This document shows positions 25,394-33,185 of a DNA stretch of 64,000 nucleotides, in pieces. The notes under the pieces were generated by a model. That model made no database searches, had not been told where the DNA came from, and saw only the letters and a program-made list of their open reading frames with translations. The first letter of the stretch is position 1, and each line of letters opens with the position of its first letter. A program made the translations under genes and the position numbers. This DNA is from Aggregicoccus sp. 17bor-14 (GTDB taxonomy: Bacteria; Myxococcota; Myxococcia; Myxococcales; Myxococcaceae): positions 310,001-374,000 of the forward strand of contig NZ_VJZZ01000006.1 of assembly GCF_009659535.1 (NCBI RefSeq), read 5' to 3'.

Positions 25394-25702
25394 ATGAAGA
25401 CCCTCCTCCTCGCCACCCTCACCCTGCTCGCTGCAGCGCCCGCGCTCGCCGCCGAGGCCCCCGTGGCCCAGCGCGAGGTGAAGCAGCAGGAGCGCATCGC
25501 GCAGGGCGTGAAGAGCGGCGAGCTCACGCCGCGCGAGACCGCCCGCCTCGAGCGCCAGGAGGCGCGCCTGCACCGCGAGGTCGCGCGCGACCGGCGCGAC
25601 GGCGGCGGCTTCACCGCGCGCGAGCGCGCGAAGGCCGAGGCCAAGCAGGACCGCCTCAGCCACCGCATCGCGCACCAGAAGCACGACGGCCAGCACCGCT
25701 AG
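25394..25702 (+). CDS. Small secreted charged helical protein
   Basis: The 102-residue protein has a strong signal peptide (LLLATLTLLAAAPALAAEA). The mature 80 residues consist almost wholly of charged residues and Ala, Gln and Leu: QREVKQQERIAQGVKSGELT, ETARLERQEARLHREVA and AKAEAKQDRLSHRIAHQKH. It is predicted to be a helical, possibly coiled-coil periplasmic protein. The motif GVKSGELTPRE followed later by GGFTARERAKAE looks like two copies of one short helix-turn-helix unit. No enzymatic function is suggested. The start at ATG 25394 carries a purine-rich leader (CCCGGAGC). Confidence 0.78.
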   Translation: MKTLLLATLTLLAAAPALAAEAPVAQREVKQQERIAQGVKSGELTPRETARLERQEARLHREVARDRRDGGGFTARERAKAEAKQDRLSHRIAHQKHDGQHR

Positions 25703-25859
25703 GGCTCGCGCTCGCGTGCAGCCACGCGTGAATCCTGCGCTGGCCACGTCCGCACACATGGCCCCTTCGTAGAAATCTGCGAGCGGATTGTTTGTGTACA
25801 AAGGGCCCCTTTACGCCCGCTCGCCCGCCGTGCTCCATTGCCCGTCGTCCGCCGCGCGC

Positions 25860-25882
25860 CAGGTGCAACACAGTTGCACCTG
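25860..25882. promoter_or_regulatory. 23-base perfect palindrome, probable operator
   Basis: The ten-base arms CAGGTGCAAC and GTTGCACCTG are separated by ACA, with no mismatch. It sits 76 bases upstream of the lipoprotein start at 25959, in a 256-base gap that is more AT-rich than its surroundings. The length and symmetry are typical of a dimeric repressor or activator site. The regulator is not identified in the window. Confidence 0.6.
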
Positions 25883-25958
25883 ACCTGCGGTGGGCCCGGT
25901 CCCTCGAGCTCTGGCGAGGCATCGGAGCGCATCCCCAGAAGGCCTGTCTGGAGGCCAC

Positions 25959-27968
25959 ATGCTGCGTCTCGTCCCCCGGCTCGTCTGCGCCAGCCTCGGA
26001 GCGCTCCTGCTCGCGGGCTGCGAGGGCAAGGCCACCGCGCCCGACGGACCGCAGCCGCAGGGCGACACGCCCACGCCCGCAGCGCCGCGCTACCCCTTCG
26101 AGGCGGTGACGGCCTACCGCGCCGCGGAGAAGGTGAAGTACGTGGCCAGTGGCGCGCCGCTCACCGCGGCCGAGCTGCAGCAGGTGCGCGCGGACCCGCA
26201 GGCGCTCGGGCCGCTGGTGGACGCGTGGCTCGCCTCGCCCGAGGGCCAGGCGAAGCTGCTCGCGTTCTTCACCGACGCCTTCCAGCAGAAGGTCGCCGGC
26301 CTCGCGGACTTCGACGACCAGCTGGGCAACGCGGGCCTCGGCAACGTGGACCCGCGCCTGGTGGACAACCTGCGCGAGAGCTTCCCGCGCACCGCGCTGC
26401 AGCTGGTGAACGAGGGCCGCCCCTTCACCGAGGTCGTCACCACCCGCAGCTTCATGGTGACCCCGGCGCTCGCGTCCTTCCTCGCGCTGCTGGACTCGCG
26501 CCACGTGAACGACAAGCTGCAGGTGAAGGACCGGCTCGTGGGCACCTACAAGGTGCAGACCGCGGTGCAGGTGCCGCTGGCGGACACGGTGAACCCGGCC
26601 AGCCCCCTCTTCCTCGTCTTCAACGCGCCCAGCATTCCCACCTGCCCCACCTCCGCCACGGACCCCACGCCGCGCACCGAGCGCGTCTTCACCCGCAACC
26701 TCTCCGCGGACCTGTTCAGCCTGCTGATGGGCCGCGTGCAGGACGACCCCAACCGCACCGGCCTCGCAGACACCGAGTGCCGCGCCTTCACCGGGGTGAA
26801 GCTCTTCGAGGACGCGGACTTCCTCACCTGGCGCAAGGTGACCGTGCGCAGACCGGCCGCCGGTGAGGCCACCACGCAGGTGTACGATCTGCCGCGCCTG
26901 CGCAGCAGCAGCGAGCTGGTGCTGAGCGTTCCGCGCGTGGGCTTCTTCAGCACCCCGGCCTTCTTCGCCAACTGGGCCACCAACGACAGCAACCAGGCCC
27001 GCGTCACCGCGAACCAGGCGCTCATCGTCGCGCTCAACCACAGCATCGAGGGCTCGGACACCACCGTGCCGCTCTCCGAGCCCGCGCTGGACGCCGAGCA
27101 CGCGGACCCCAGCACCGTCTGCTACAGCTGCCACAAGACCCTGGACCCGATGCGCCAGGTGTTCCGCCGCAACTACACCTTCGGCTACCACGAGCAGCTG
27201 GACGCGGCGCCGCAGCAGACCGACAGCGTCTTCAGCTTCGCCGGCGTCTCGGTGAAGACCAACGAGGTCGCGGACTACGCGGCCACCGTGGCCTCGCACC
27301 CCGCCTTCGCCGAGGCCTGGACCCAGAAGCTGTGCAGCTACGTGAACAGCGCCCCCTGCGTCGCGGACGACCCCGAGTTCCAGCGCGTGGCGCTGGCCTT
27401 CGAGGCGAGCCGCTACGACTTCCGCGTGCTCCTGCGCGAGCTGCTCACCTCGCCGCTGGTCACCGGCTTCGCCAGCACGAAGACGCGCACGGACCAGGGC
27501 GAGCCGGTGAGCGTGGCGCGCAAGGACCACCTGTGCACCGCGCTCGCCACGCGCCTGAAGCTCGCGAACCCCTGCGGCCTCAGCGCCCAGGCCAGCCGCA
27601 TCAGCGCCACCTTCCCGCTGGATGGCTACAGCCGCGGCTCCGAGGTCCCGCTCACCATCCGCGACACCAGCCTCTTCTACCGCGCGGGCACCGAGAACCT
27701 CTGCGCGCAGGTGGCCGCGCGCGCGGTGGACGCCACCGGCGGCCCCTACTCGAGCACCTCGGCCTCCTCGCGCGCCGCGGGCCTCGCGGACATGGTGCAC
27801 GCGCTGATGGGCCTGCCGGACGGCGACCCGCGCGCGGCCGCCGCGCTGCAGATCCTCACCGAGCACTACGACGCCGCCGTGAAGGGCGGCGCCCGGGCCA
27901 CGGACGCGCTGCGCTCCACCTTCGTGCTCGCCTGCCAGTCTCCCTCCGTCACCGCCGTCGGCCTCTGA
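25959..27968 (+). CDS. DUF1588/DUF1585-type lipoprotein with CxxCH motif
   Basis: The 669-residue predicted lipoprotein has its lipobox at LLLAGC (Cys about residue 21), and TGGAGG at 25949-25954 supports ATG 25959. The middle region carries a DUF1588-like block (RVGFFSTPAFFANWATND through CYSCHKTLDPMRQVF). CYSCH is a CxxCH heme-c-type motif, as in the planctomycete-type cytochrome proteins of this group. The C-terminus matches DUF1585, with the helix VALAFEASRYDFRVLLRELL. These domains normally occur in one protein whose gene lies next to a DUF1501 or DUF1552 gene, and that pairing is seen here 14 bases downstream. Biochemical role unknown; an extracytoplasmic redox function is suggested only by the motif. 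Confidence 0.85.
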   Translation: MLRLVPRLVCASLGALLLAGCEGKATAPDGPQPQGDTPTPAAPRYPFEAVTAYRAAEKVKYVASGAPLTAAELQQVRADPQALGPLVDAWLASPEGQAKLLAFFTDAFQQKVAGLADFDDQLGNAGLGNVDPRLVDNLRESFPRTALQLVNEGRPFTEVVTTRSFMVTPALASFLALLDSRHVNDKLQVKDRLVGTYKVQTAVQVPLADTVNPASPLFLVFNAPSIPTCPTSATDPTPRTERVFTRNLSADLFSLLMGRVQDDPNRTGLADTECRAFTGVKLFEDADFLTWRKVTVRRPAAGEATTQVYDLPRLRSSSELVLSVPRVGFFSTPAFFANWATNDSNQARVTANQALIVALNHSIEGSDTTVPLSEPALDAEHADPSTVCYSCHKTLDPMRQVFRRNYTFGYHEQLDAAPQQTDSVFSFAGVSVKTNEVADYAATVASHPAFAEAWTQKLCSYVNSAPCVADDPEFQRVALAFEASRYDFRVLLRELLTSPLVTGFASTKTRTDQGEPVSVARKDHLCTALATRLKLANPCGLSAQASRISATFPLDGYSRGSEVPLTIRDTSLFYRAGTENLCAQVAARAVDATGGPYSSTSASSRAAGLADMVHALMGLPDGDPRAAAALQILTEHYDAAVKGGARATDALRSTFVLACQSPSVTAVGL

Positions 27969-27982
27969 AAGGAAAGCGCACC

Positions 27983-29299
27983 ATGGAACTCACCCGACGG
28001 ACGGCCCTGCTCAACCTCCTCTTCGGCGCGGGCGCCGTGGGCCTGCGCGCGCTCGCCACCGGCGTGCCCGCCTCGCTCCTGCTGCGCCCGCTCTCCGCGC
28101 GCGCCGAGGAGCCCAGCGGCGTGTGCCCTCCGGCCGGCAAGGCCCAGTACCTCGTCTTCTGCACCTCGGACTCCGGCGACCCGCTGAATGCGAACGTGCC
28201 CGGCACCTACGCCTTCGCGGACATCGCGCACCCGCCGGACCCCGGCATGGCGAAGACGTCCCTCACGCTCGCGGGCAAGGCCACCGAGGCCGCCGCACCC
28301 TGGGCCGGGCTCCCGCAGGGCCTGCTGGACCGCACCTGCTTCTTCCACCACGCGACCCTCGCCAACAACCACCCGCAGCAGCCCAAGGTGATGCGCCTGA
28401 TGGGCAGCACCCGGCGCTCCGAGATGTTCGTCTCGGTGTACGCGCGCGAGCTCTCCGCGTGCCTGCAGACGGTGCAGCGCGAGCCGGTGGCGGTGGGCGC
28501 CTCGGGCGTGGGCGAGCTGCTCTCCTACGAGGGCCGCACCCTGCCCAAGCTCAGCCCCAGTGGCCTTCGCGACGCGCTGCTCAGCCCCGCAGGGCCCCTC
28601 ACCAACCTGCAGAAGCTGCGCGACCAGGACCTGGACCGGCTCAACGCGCTCTTCAAGCAGGAGGGCACCAGCGCCCAGCGCGCGATGCTCGACCGCATGG
28701 CGCAGAGCCAGCGCGAGGCGCGCAACATCTCGCAGGCGCTCCTGGACAACCTCTCCAGCATCACCGGCGACGACACGAACAACCAGATGCTCGCCGCCGC
28801 GGCGCTCATCAAGATGAACGTGAGCCCGGTGGTCAGCGTGCACATCTCGTTCGGCGGGGACAACCACACGGACGCGAACCTGCAGGGCGAGGCCACGCGC
28901 ACCATCTCCGGCGTGGCGAGCATCGCGAGCCTCTACGCGCGCCTCACCGAGCTCGGCCTGCAGGACCAGGTGACCTTCGCGGCGATGAACGTGTTCGGCC
29001 GCACCCTGAAGAAGAAGGGCACCGCGGGGCGCGACCACTGGAGCAACCACCACTGCACCGTGATGATCGGCAAGGGGCTCAAGGGCAGCGTGGTGGGCGG
29101 CCTCAAGCCCATGTCCGGCGACTACGGCGCCATGGCCATCGACTCGCGCACCGGCGCCGGGCAGGACGGCGCGGACATCGCCTTCGGCGACACGCTGGGC
29201 GCGGTGGGCAAGACCCTGGGCACCGCGCTGGGCGTGAGCGCCGCGGCGGTGGACGAGAACATCAGCACCGGCAAGGTGGTGGGCGCCGCGCTCGCCTGA
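27983..29299 (+). CDS. DUF1501-like exported protein
   Basis: The 438-residue protein has a twin-arginine-like N-terminus (ELTRRTALLNLLFGAGAVG) and a hydrophobic signal ending near AEE, consistent with export of a folded protein. The body resembles DUF1501-type proteins: HISFGGDNHTDANL, DQVTFAAMNVFGRTL and GRDHWSNHHCTVMIG, the last matching the GRDHW landmark of that family. The fold is related to alkaline phosphatase-like sulfatases, but the catalytic residues are not obvious. It lies 14 bases after the DUF1588/1585 lipoprotein, with AAAGGAAAG as ribosome site, so the two are very probably one operon and may form one complex outside the inner membrane. Confidence 0.85.
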   Translation: MELTRRTALLNLLFGAGAVGLRALATGVPASLLLRPLSARAEEPSGVCPPAGKAQYLVFCTSDSGDPLNANVPGTYAFADIAHPPDPGMAKTSLTLAGKATEAAAPWAGLPQGLLDRTCFFHHATLANNHPQQPKVMRLMGSTRRSEMFVSVYARELSACLQTVQREPVAVGASGVGELLSYEGRTLPKLSPSGLRDALLSPAGPLTNLQKLRDQDLDRLNALFKQEGTSAQRAMLDRMAQSQREARNISQALLDNLSSITGDDTNNQMLAAAALIKMNVSPVVSVHISFGGDNHTDANLQGEATRTISGVASIASLYARLTELGLQDQVTFAAMNVFGRTLKKKGTAGRDHWSNHHCTVMIGKGLKGSVVGGLKPMSGDYGAMAIDSRTGAGQDGADIAFGDTLGAVGKTLGTALGVSAAAVDENISTGKVVGAALA

Positions 29300-29313
29300 G
29301 CGGGCGCCCCCGC

Positions 29314-29637
29314 CTAGTGGCGCGGCGGCCCGTCCTCGCGCGAGGCGGGCGCCGCTTCACCTTCATGGACATCCGCGTCCGCGTCGCCGCTCGCGTCGAG
29401 CCTTCGCACCTGCTCCTCGCTCGCGGCCTCGGCGTCCTCGCGGTCGTGGCCGTGCACCTCGGCCGCCGCCCGGTCGTCCTGCTGGCCCGTCCAGGTGGTG
29501 TGGCCGCCGCTGGACAGCCCCTCGAGCGGACGGGGGCCGCGGTTGCGCTCCACCTCCAGGTCCTTGAGCTCCTTCTCGCGCAGGCGCGCACGCTCGTGCT
29601 CGCGCTGCCAGTGGGTGGGGTCGTCGCTGCGGCTCAT
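29314..29637 (-). CDS. Small hydrophilic protein, unknown function
   Basis: The 107-residue, highly charged protein is without hydrophobic segments or recognisable domain. The N-terminal half is helical (HWQREHERARLREKELKDLE). The remainder is rich in Glu, Asp, His and Ala, and probably disordered. The gene ends 15 bases from the convergent DUF1501-like gene. The initiator MSRSDDPTHW is typical, but coding evidence is mostly the intact frame and start, so confidence is moderate. It may be expressed with the 114-residue protein gene upstream on the same strand, 116 bases away. Confidence 0.55.
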   Translation of the reverse strand: MSRSDDPTHWQREHERARLREKELKDLEVERNRGPRPLEGLSSGGHTTWTGQQDDRAAAEVHGHDREDAEAASEEQVRRLDASGDADADVHEGEAAPASREDGPPRH

Positions 29638-29753
29638 GGCGCTCCTCTGGAGGTTGTCCGGGGTCGGGGGACTTCACCCCTCAAGGTGCGCACCCGCCCG
29701 GGCGCGGGGAGCCACCCGCGCGCGCCCGCCCGCCTGCACGGCGTCCCACCTCG

Positions 29754-30098
29754 CTAGTTGAGGTAGGCGGGGGCGCGCGGCCGCGAGGCCTCCGGCCCCT
29801 GCGCGTCCAGCAGCTCCAGCGCCTCGCGGGTGAGGAGGAAGCGCACGGTGCCGCTCCCCCGCTCGGTCTCCACGCTGGCCTCGAAGGAGGGCCCGCCGAT
29901 GGCCCCCAGCATCACGTGCTTGCGCAGGTTGCGCACCTGGCCACTGTGCAGCTCGCCCTGCACCTCGCCCGCGCTCGCGTCGCGGCGGTGCAGGTCCAGC
30001 GCCACCTGCAGGAGCGCGTGGGCGAGGGGTGGGGTGAGGGGCTGGGAGCTGAAGAGGACCGAGAGGAGGCGCCAGTACGGCGGGGACTGTTCTGCCAT
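29754..30098 (-). CDS. Small conserved-looking protein, unknown function
   Basis: The 114-residue protein has a helical N-terminal part (YWRLLSVLFSSQPLTPPLAHALLQVALDLH). A predicted beta-rich second half follows (KHVMLGAIGGPSFEASVETE, GTVRFLLTREALELL). No signal peptide and no family recognised. The balanced composition and clean start (MAEQSPPYWR, preceded by GGAGGGGCG) support a real gene. It is divergent from the RAD55/KaiC-like gene starting near 30237, and the 138 bases between them should contain promoters for both. Confidence 0.68.
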   Translation of the reverse strand: MAEQSPPYWRLLSVLFSSQPLTPPLAHALLQVALDLHRRDASAGEVQGELHSGQVRNLRKHVMLGAIGGPSFEASVETERGSGTVRFLLTREALELLDAQGPEASRPRAPAYLN

Positions 30099-30236
30099 CG
30101 CCCCTCCATCCTAGCGCCCGGCCCTGCGCGGCGCCTGCGGGTCACGCAGCGCACACGTGGCCGGGGCCCCCCGCAAAAAGCGCTCGCCCCGCCCGCGAAT
30201 CGGGCTATGGGAAGGCGGACGGAGCGTGCGCCGCCG

Positions 30237-31811
30237 ATGACTCCCACCGAGCCCAGAGTCGACCCCAGACCCGAGCCGCGAGTGGACCTGAAGGCCGAGC
30301 CCAGGGTCGAGCCCAGGGCCGAGCTCACCGAGCGCGTGCACACGGGCGTGCCCGGCCTGGACGCGGTGCTGGGCGGGGGGCTGCTGCGCGGCGGCGTGTA
30401 CATCGTCACCGGCACGCCCGGCACCGGCAAGACGCTGCTCGCGAACCAGGTGGCCTTCGCCCAGGCGCGCGAGGGCGGGCGCTGCCTCTACGTCACGCTG
30501 CTGGCCGAGAGCCACGCGCGGATGATGGCGTACCTGCGGCCGCTCGCCTTCTTCGACCCCGAGCGCGTCCCGCACGACGTGTACTACGTGAGCGCCTTCC
30601 GCACGCTGGAGGAGGGCGGGCTCGCCGGGCTGCTCGAGCTGCTGCGCCGCGAGACGCGCCAGCACGGCACCCGCCTGCTGGTGCTGGACGGGCTCATCCA
30701 GGCGGAGGAGACGGCCGGCAGCGCGCGCGAGTTCAAGAAGTTCGTGCACGAGCTGCAGACCTTCTCGGACCTCACCCGCTGCACCGTGCTGCTGCTCACC
30801 CACCCGCACACCCCGGACGTGCTCCCGCCGGGCGCGGGCCCCCAGTCCCCCGAGCAGACCATGGTGGACGGCATCCTCGAGCTGCGCCAGCAGCTGGGGG
30901 ACGGGCGCGAGGCGGGCGCGCGCTCGCTCACCGTGCGCAAGTTCCGCGGCAGCGCCACGCTGCCCGGCAGCCACCTGCTCTCCATCCGCGACAGCGGCGT
31001 GCGCGTGTGGCCGCGGCTCGAGGCCTGCGCCCCGCGCACGCCCCCGCCCGGCGACGGCAGCGCGCGCGTGCACCTGGGCGTGCCCTCCCTGGACGCCATG
31101 CTGCCGGAGGGCGTGAGCGCGGGCAGCCTCACCCTGGTGCTCGGCGCCTCGGGGGCGGGCAAGACGCTCTTGGGCCTGCACTTCCTCGCCGAGGGGCTCG
31201 CGCGCGGCGAGCCCGGCCTGCTCTTCAACTTCGAGGAGCCGCCCCTGCCCCTGCAGCGCAAGGCGCAGCGGCTGGGGCTGCAGCTCGGCGAGGGCTTCGC
31301 GCACCTGTGGCAGGCCCCCGTGGACGACACGCTGGATGCGCTGGCCGAGCGGCTGCTGGAGGCGGTGGAGCGCCTGGGCACGCGCCGGCTGGTGCTGGAC
31401 GGGCTGGGCGGGCTGCAGGCCGCGGAGGGTGGGGCGCAGCGGCTGGGCACCTTCCTGCCCGCGCTGGTGCAGGTGCTGCGCCACCGCGGCGTCACCACGC
31501 TGCTCACCGCGCCCTCGAGCTTCGCCGGAGCGACCGGTGCCGAGCTCCCGGTGCTCCCGGCGGTCTCGGGCCTGGCCGACAACGCCGTGGTGCTGCGCCT
31601 GCTCGAGCACCACGCCCACACCCGCCGGCTCGTCAGCGTGCTCAAGGTGCGCGACGCGGGCTTCGACGCCGCGGTGCGCGAGTTCCGCATCGGTGCGCGC
31701 GGCCTCGAGGTGAGCACCCCGCTCGAGGGCAGTGAAGCGCTGCTCGCGGGGCTCACGCGCGAGCCCTCCCTCCCGGCGCCCGGCGCCGAGTCTGCGCCCG
31801 AGCTGCCATGA
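30237..31811 (+). CDS. Double-domain RAD55/KaiC-like ATPase
   Basis: The roughly 524-residue cytoplasmic ATPase has two RecA-like KaiC domains. The first carries Walker A GTPGTGKT (about residues 59-66) and Walker B RLLVLDGLIQAEE. The second carries Walker A GASGAGKT (about 303-310) and Walker B RRLVLDGLGGL. The second domain keeps the paired catalytic Glu (NFEEPP); the first has TLLAESH there, so the domains are not equivalent. A Pro/Glu/Arg repeat region (EPRVDPRPEPRVDLKAEP) precedes domain one. The start is uncertain between 30207 and 30237. Its stop overlaps the start of a CheY-like receiver by four bases (ATGA), implying translational coupling and a shared signalling role. It is not evidence for a circadian clock: no KaiA or KaiB is present. 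Confidence 0.88.
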   Translation: MTPTEPRVDPRPEPRVDLKAEPRVEPRAELTERVHTGVPGLDAVLGGGLLRGGVYIVTGTPGTGKTLLANQVAFAQAREGGRCLYVTLLAESHARMMAYLRPLAFFDPERVPHDVYYVSAFRTLEEGGLAGLLELLRRETRQHGTRLLVLDGLIQAEETAGSAREFKKFVHELQTFSDLTRCTVLLLTHPHTPDVLPPGAGPQSPEQTMVDGILELRQQLGDGREAGARSLTVRKFRGSATLPGSHLLSIRDSGVRVWPRLEACAPRTPPPGDGSARVHLGVPSLDAMLPEGVSAGSLTLVLGASGAGKTLLGLHFLAEGLARGEPGLLFNFEEPPLPLQRKAQRLGLQLGEGFAHLWQAPVDDTLDALAERLLEAVERLGTRRLVLDGLGGLQAAEGGAQRLGTFLPALVQVLRHRGVTTLLTAPSSFAGATGAELPVLPAVSGLADNAVVLRLLEHHAHTRRLVSVLKVRDAGFDAAVREFRIGARGLEVSTPLEGSEALLAGLTREPSLPAPGAESAPELP

Positions 31812-32173
31812 AGACGGTGCTGGTGGTCGACGACGAGTTCGCGCTCCTCGAGGCGCTCGCCACGCTGCTGCTGGACGAGGGCTACCGGGTGCTCACCGCG
31901 AGCAACGGCCAGCAGGCCCTGGAGCGCATGGCCGAGGAGCGCCCGCACCTGGTGCTCACCGACTGGATGATGCCGCTGATGGACGGCCTGAAGCTCATCA
32001 GCACGCTCAAGGCGAACCCCGCCTACGCGAGCGTCCCCATCCTGCTGATGAGCGCGGTGGACGCCGCCAAGACGCGCACCCAGCACCCGGACGTGCCCTT
32101 CATCCAGAAGCCCTTCGACGTGGACGACCTCGTCAGCCGCGTGCGCGAGCTGGTGCAGACAGCGCCGCCCTGA
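31808..32173 (+). CDS. Single-domain response regulator (CheY-like)
   Basis: The 121-residue stand-alone receiver domain has an acidic pocket at VVDDEF (Asp8-Asp9), phosphoacceptor Asp52 in LVLTDWMMPLMDG, the switch Ser in LLMSAVDA, and Lys in FIQKPFDVDD. All catalytic residues of a functional receiver are present. It has no output domain, so it would act by binding a partner. Translational coupling to the upstream RAD55/KaiC-like ATPase (overlap 31808-31811) makes that ATPase the prime candidate. The gene for a 276-residue unknown protein follows after 17 bases. Confidence 0.95.
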   Translation: MKTVLVVDDEFALLEALATLLLDEGYRVLTASNGQQALERMAEERPHLVLTDWMMPLMDGLKLISTLKANPAYASVPILLMSAVDAAKTRTQHPDVPFIQKPFDVDDLVSRVRELVQTAPP

Positions 32174-32190
32174 CCCTGTAAGGCTGCCCC

Positions 32191-33021
32191 ATGTACCACC
32201 TGCTGCGCCTGGGCCCCGTCCCGCTCTCCGAAGGCCACGTCCACGTCTACCTGCGCATCGCGGACTCGGGGGACTTCGCGCCGCCGGTGTTCGCGCCCGA
32301 GGGCGAGGAGGGAGCGCGCGCGGGACTCGGCGAGCTCCTGCAGGGGCTGGACCCCGCGGAGGTGCGCTGCGAGCCCGCGCTGCGCGAGGTGGCCGCCCCC
32401 TTCGGCGTGCACCCCGCGCCCCCGCCGCTCGCCGCGCTCGCGCAGCGCGCCGCCATCGCCACCTTCATGGCCTGGGGCCAGCGGGGGCTCGCGAGCCTCG
32501 GCTCGGACAAGGCGCTGCTGCTCCTGCAGGCCACGGCGGAGTTCTGGGAGGCGCGCCCCTGGCAGCGCTGGGACGACGCGCAGGGCTTCGACGTGATGGT
32601 GAGCGGGCCGCTCTCGCACACCTTCGAGGGCAGCGTGTTCGGGCAGGGGGAGCAGGACGTGGGGCTCGCGCTCTACCTGCAGCCGGGCGCGCTGCGCACG
32701 CTCACCGACCTGCAGGGCCACGGCCACGCGGAGGCGGCGCGGAGGCTGCCCGCCATCGCCGTCACCCTGGACGACAAGCCCGCCTACGCCACCGAGGCGC
32801 TCGCGGCCGCGGGGCGCGCGGCGCGCGTGCCCCTGCCGCTCAAGACGGGCCCCCAGGGTATCGGGCTGCCCTCGCCCGTGGAGGTGCTGGTGCTGGTGGC
32901 CACGCTGCGCGCGGTGGCCCGGCTCAGCCCCGAGCAGCGCGAGGCGGTGAGCCAGGTGGTGGCCGAGGACGGCGAGATGACCGTGCGCGTGCTCGCCCCG
33001 CCCCCGCGCGTGAAGAACTAG
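32191..33021 (+). CDS. Unrecognised 276-residue protein of the RAD55/CheY operon
   Basis: The predicted cytoplasmic protein has no family I can name. An N-terminal strand-rich part (YHLLRLGPVPLSEGHVHVYL) is followed by a helical middle (SLGSDKALLLLQATAEFWEA) and HTFEGSVFGQGEQDVGLALY. A C-terminal basic helix and a short strand DGEMTVRVLAPPP close it. No signal peptide or membrane segments. It lies 17 bases after the CheY-like gene, so it is probably the third gene of the operon starting with the RAD55/KaiC-like ATPase, and could be its effector. The start at ATG 32191 has a purine-poor leader but agrees with the short spacing. Confidence 0.75.
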   Translation: MYHLLRLGPVPLSEGHVHVYLRIADSGDFAPPVFAPEGEEGARAGLGELLQGLDPAEVRCEPALREVAAPFGVHPAPPPLAALAQRAAIATFMAWGQRGLASLGSDKALLLLQATAEFWEARPWQRWDDAQGFDVMVSGPLSHTFEGSVFGQGEQDVGLALYLQPGALRTLTDLQGHGHAEAARRLPAIAVTLDDKPAYATEALAAAGRAARVPLPLKTGPQGIGLPSPVEVLVLVATLRAVARLSPEQREAVSQVVAEDGEMTVRVLAPPPRVKN

Positions 33022-33185
33022 GCGCGCGGGCCTCCGAGCGTCCCGCACGCGACGCGCGGCCGGGGCCAGTGTCGGGGACCCGTCAGCTGCCCCGGTCCGG
33101 CGTTTGGGCCCCAGGCCCGCAACGGGCGAAGAAGTGGAGAGCCCCGCCTGCACGCGGGCGGGGCCGGCGCAGGGGGGACCACCGG

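Noticed and set aside
25800-25812. AAAGGG-C-CCCTTT short palindrome
   Set aside because: The arms are only six bases with a one-base centre and no clear promoter relation; it is much weaker than the 23-base palindrome nearby.
30237-31811. Circadian clock KaiC
   Set aside because: Only the RecA-type domains are shared. There is no KaiA or KaiB nearby and the first domain lacks the EE pair, so a clock role is not supported.
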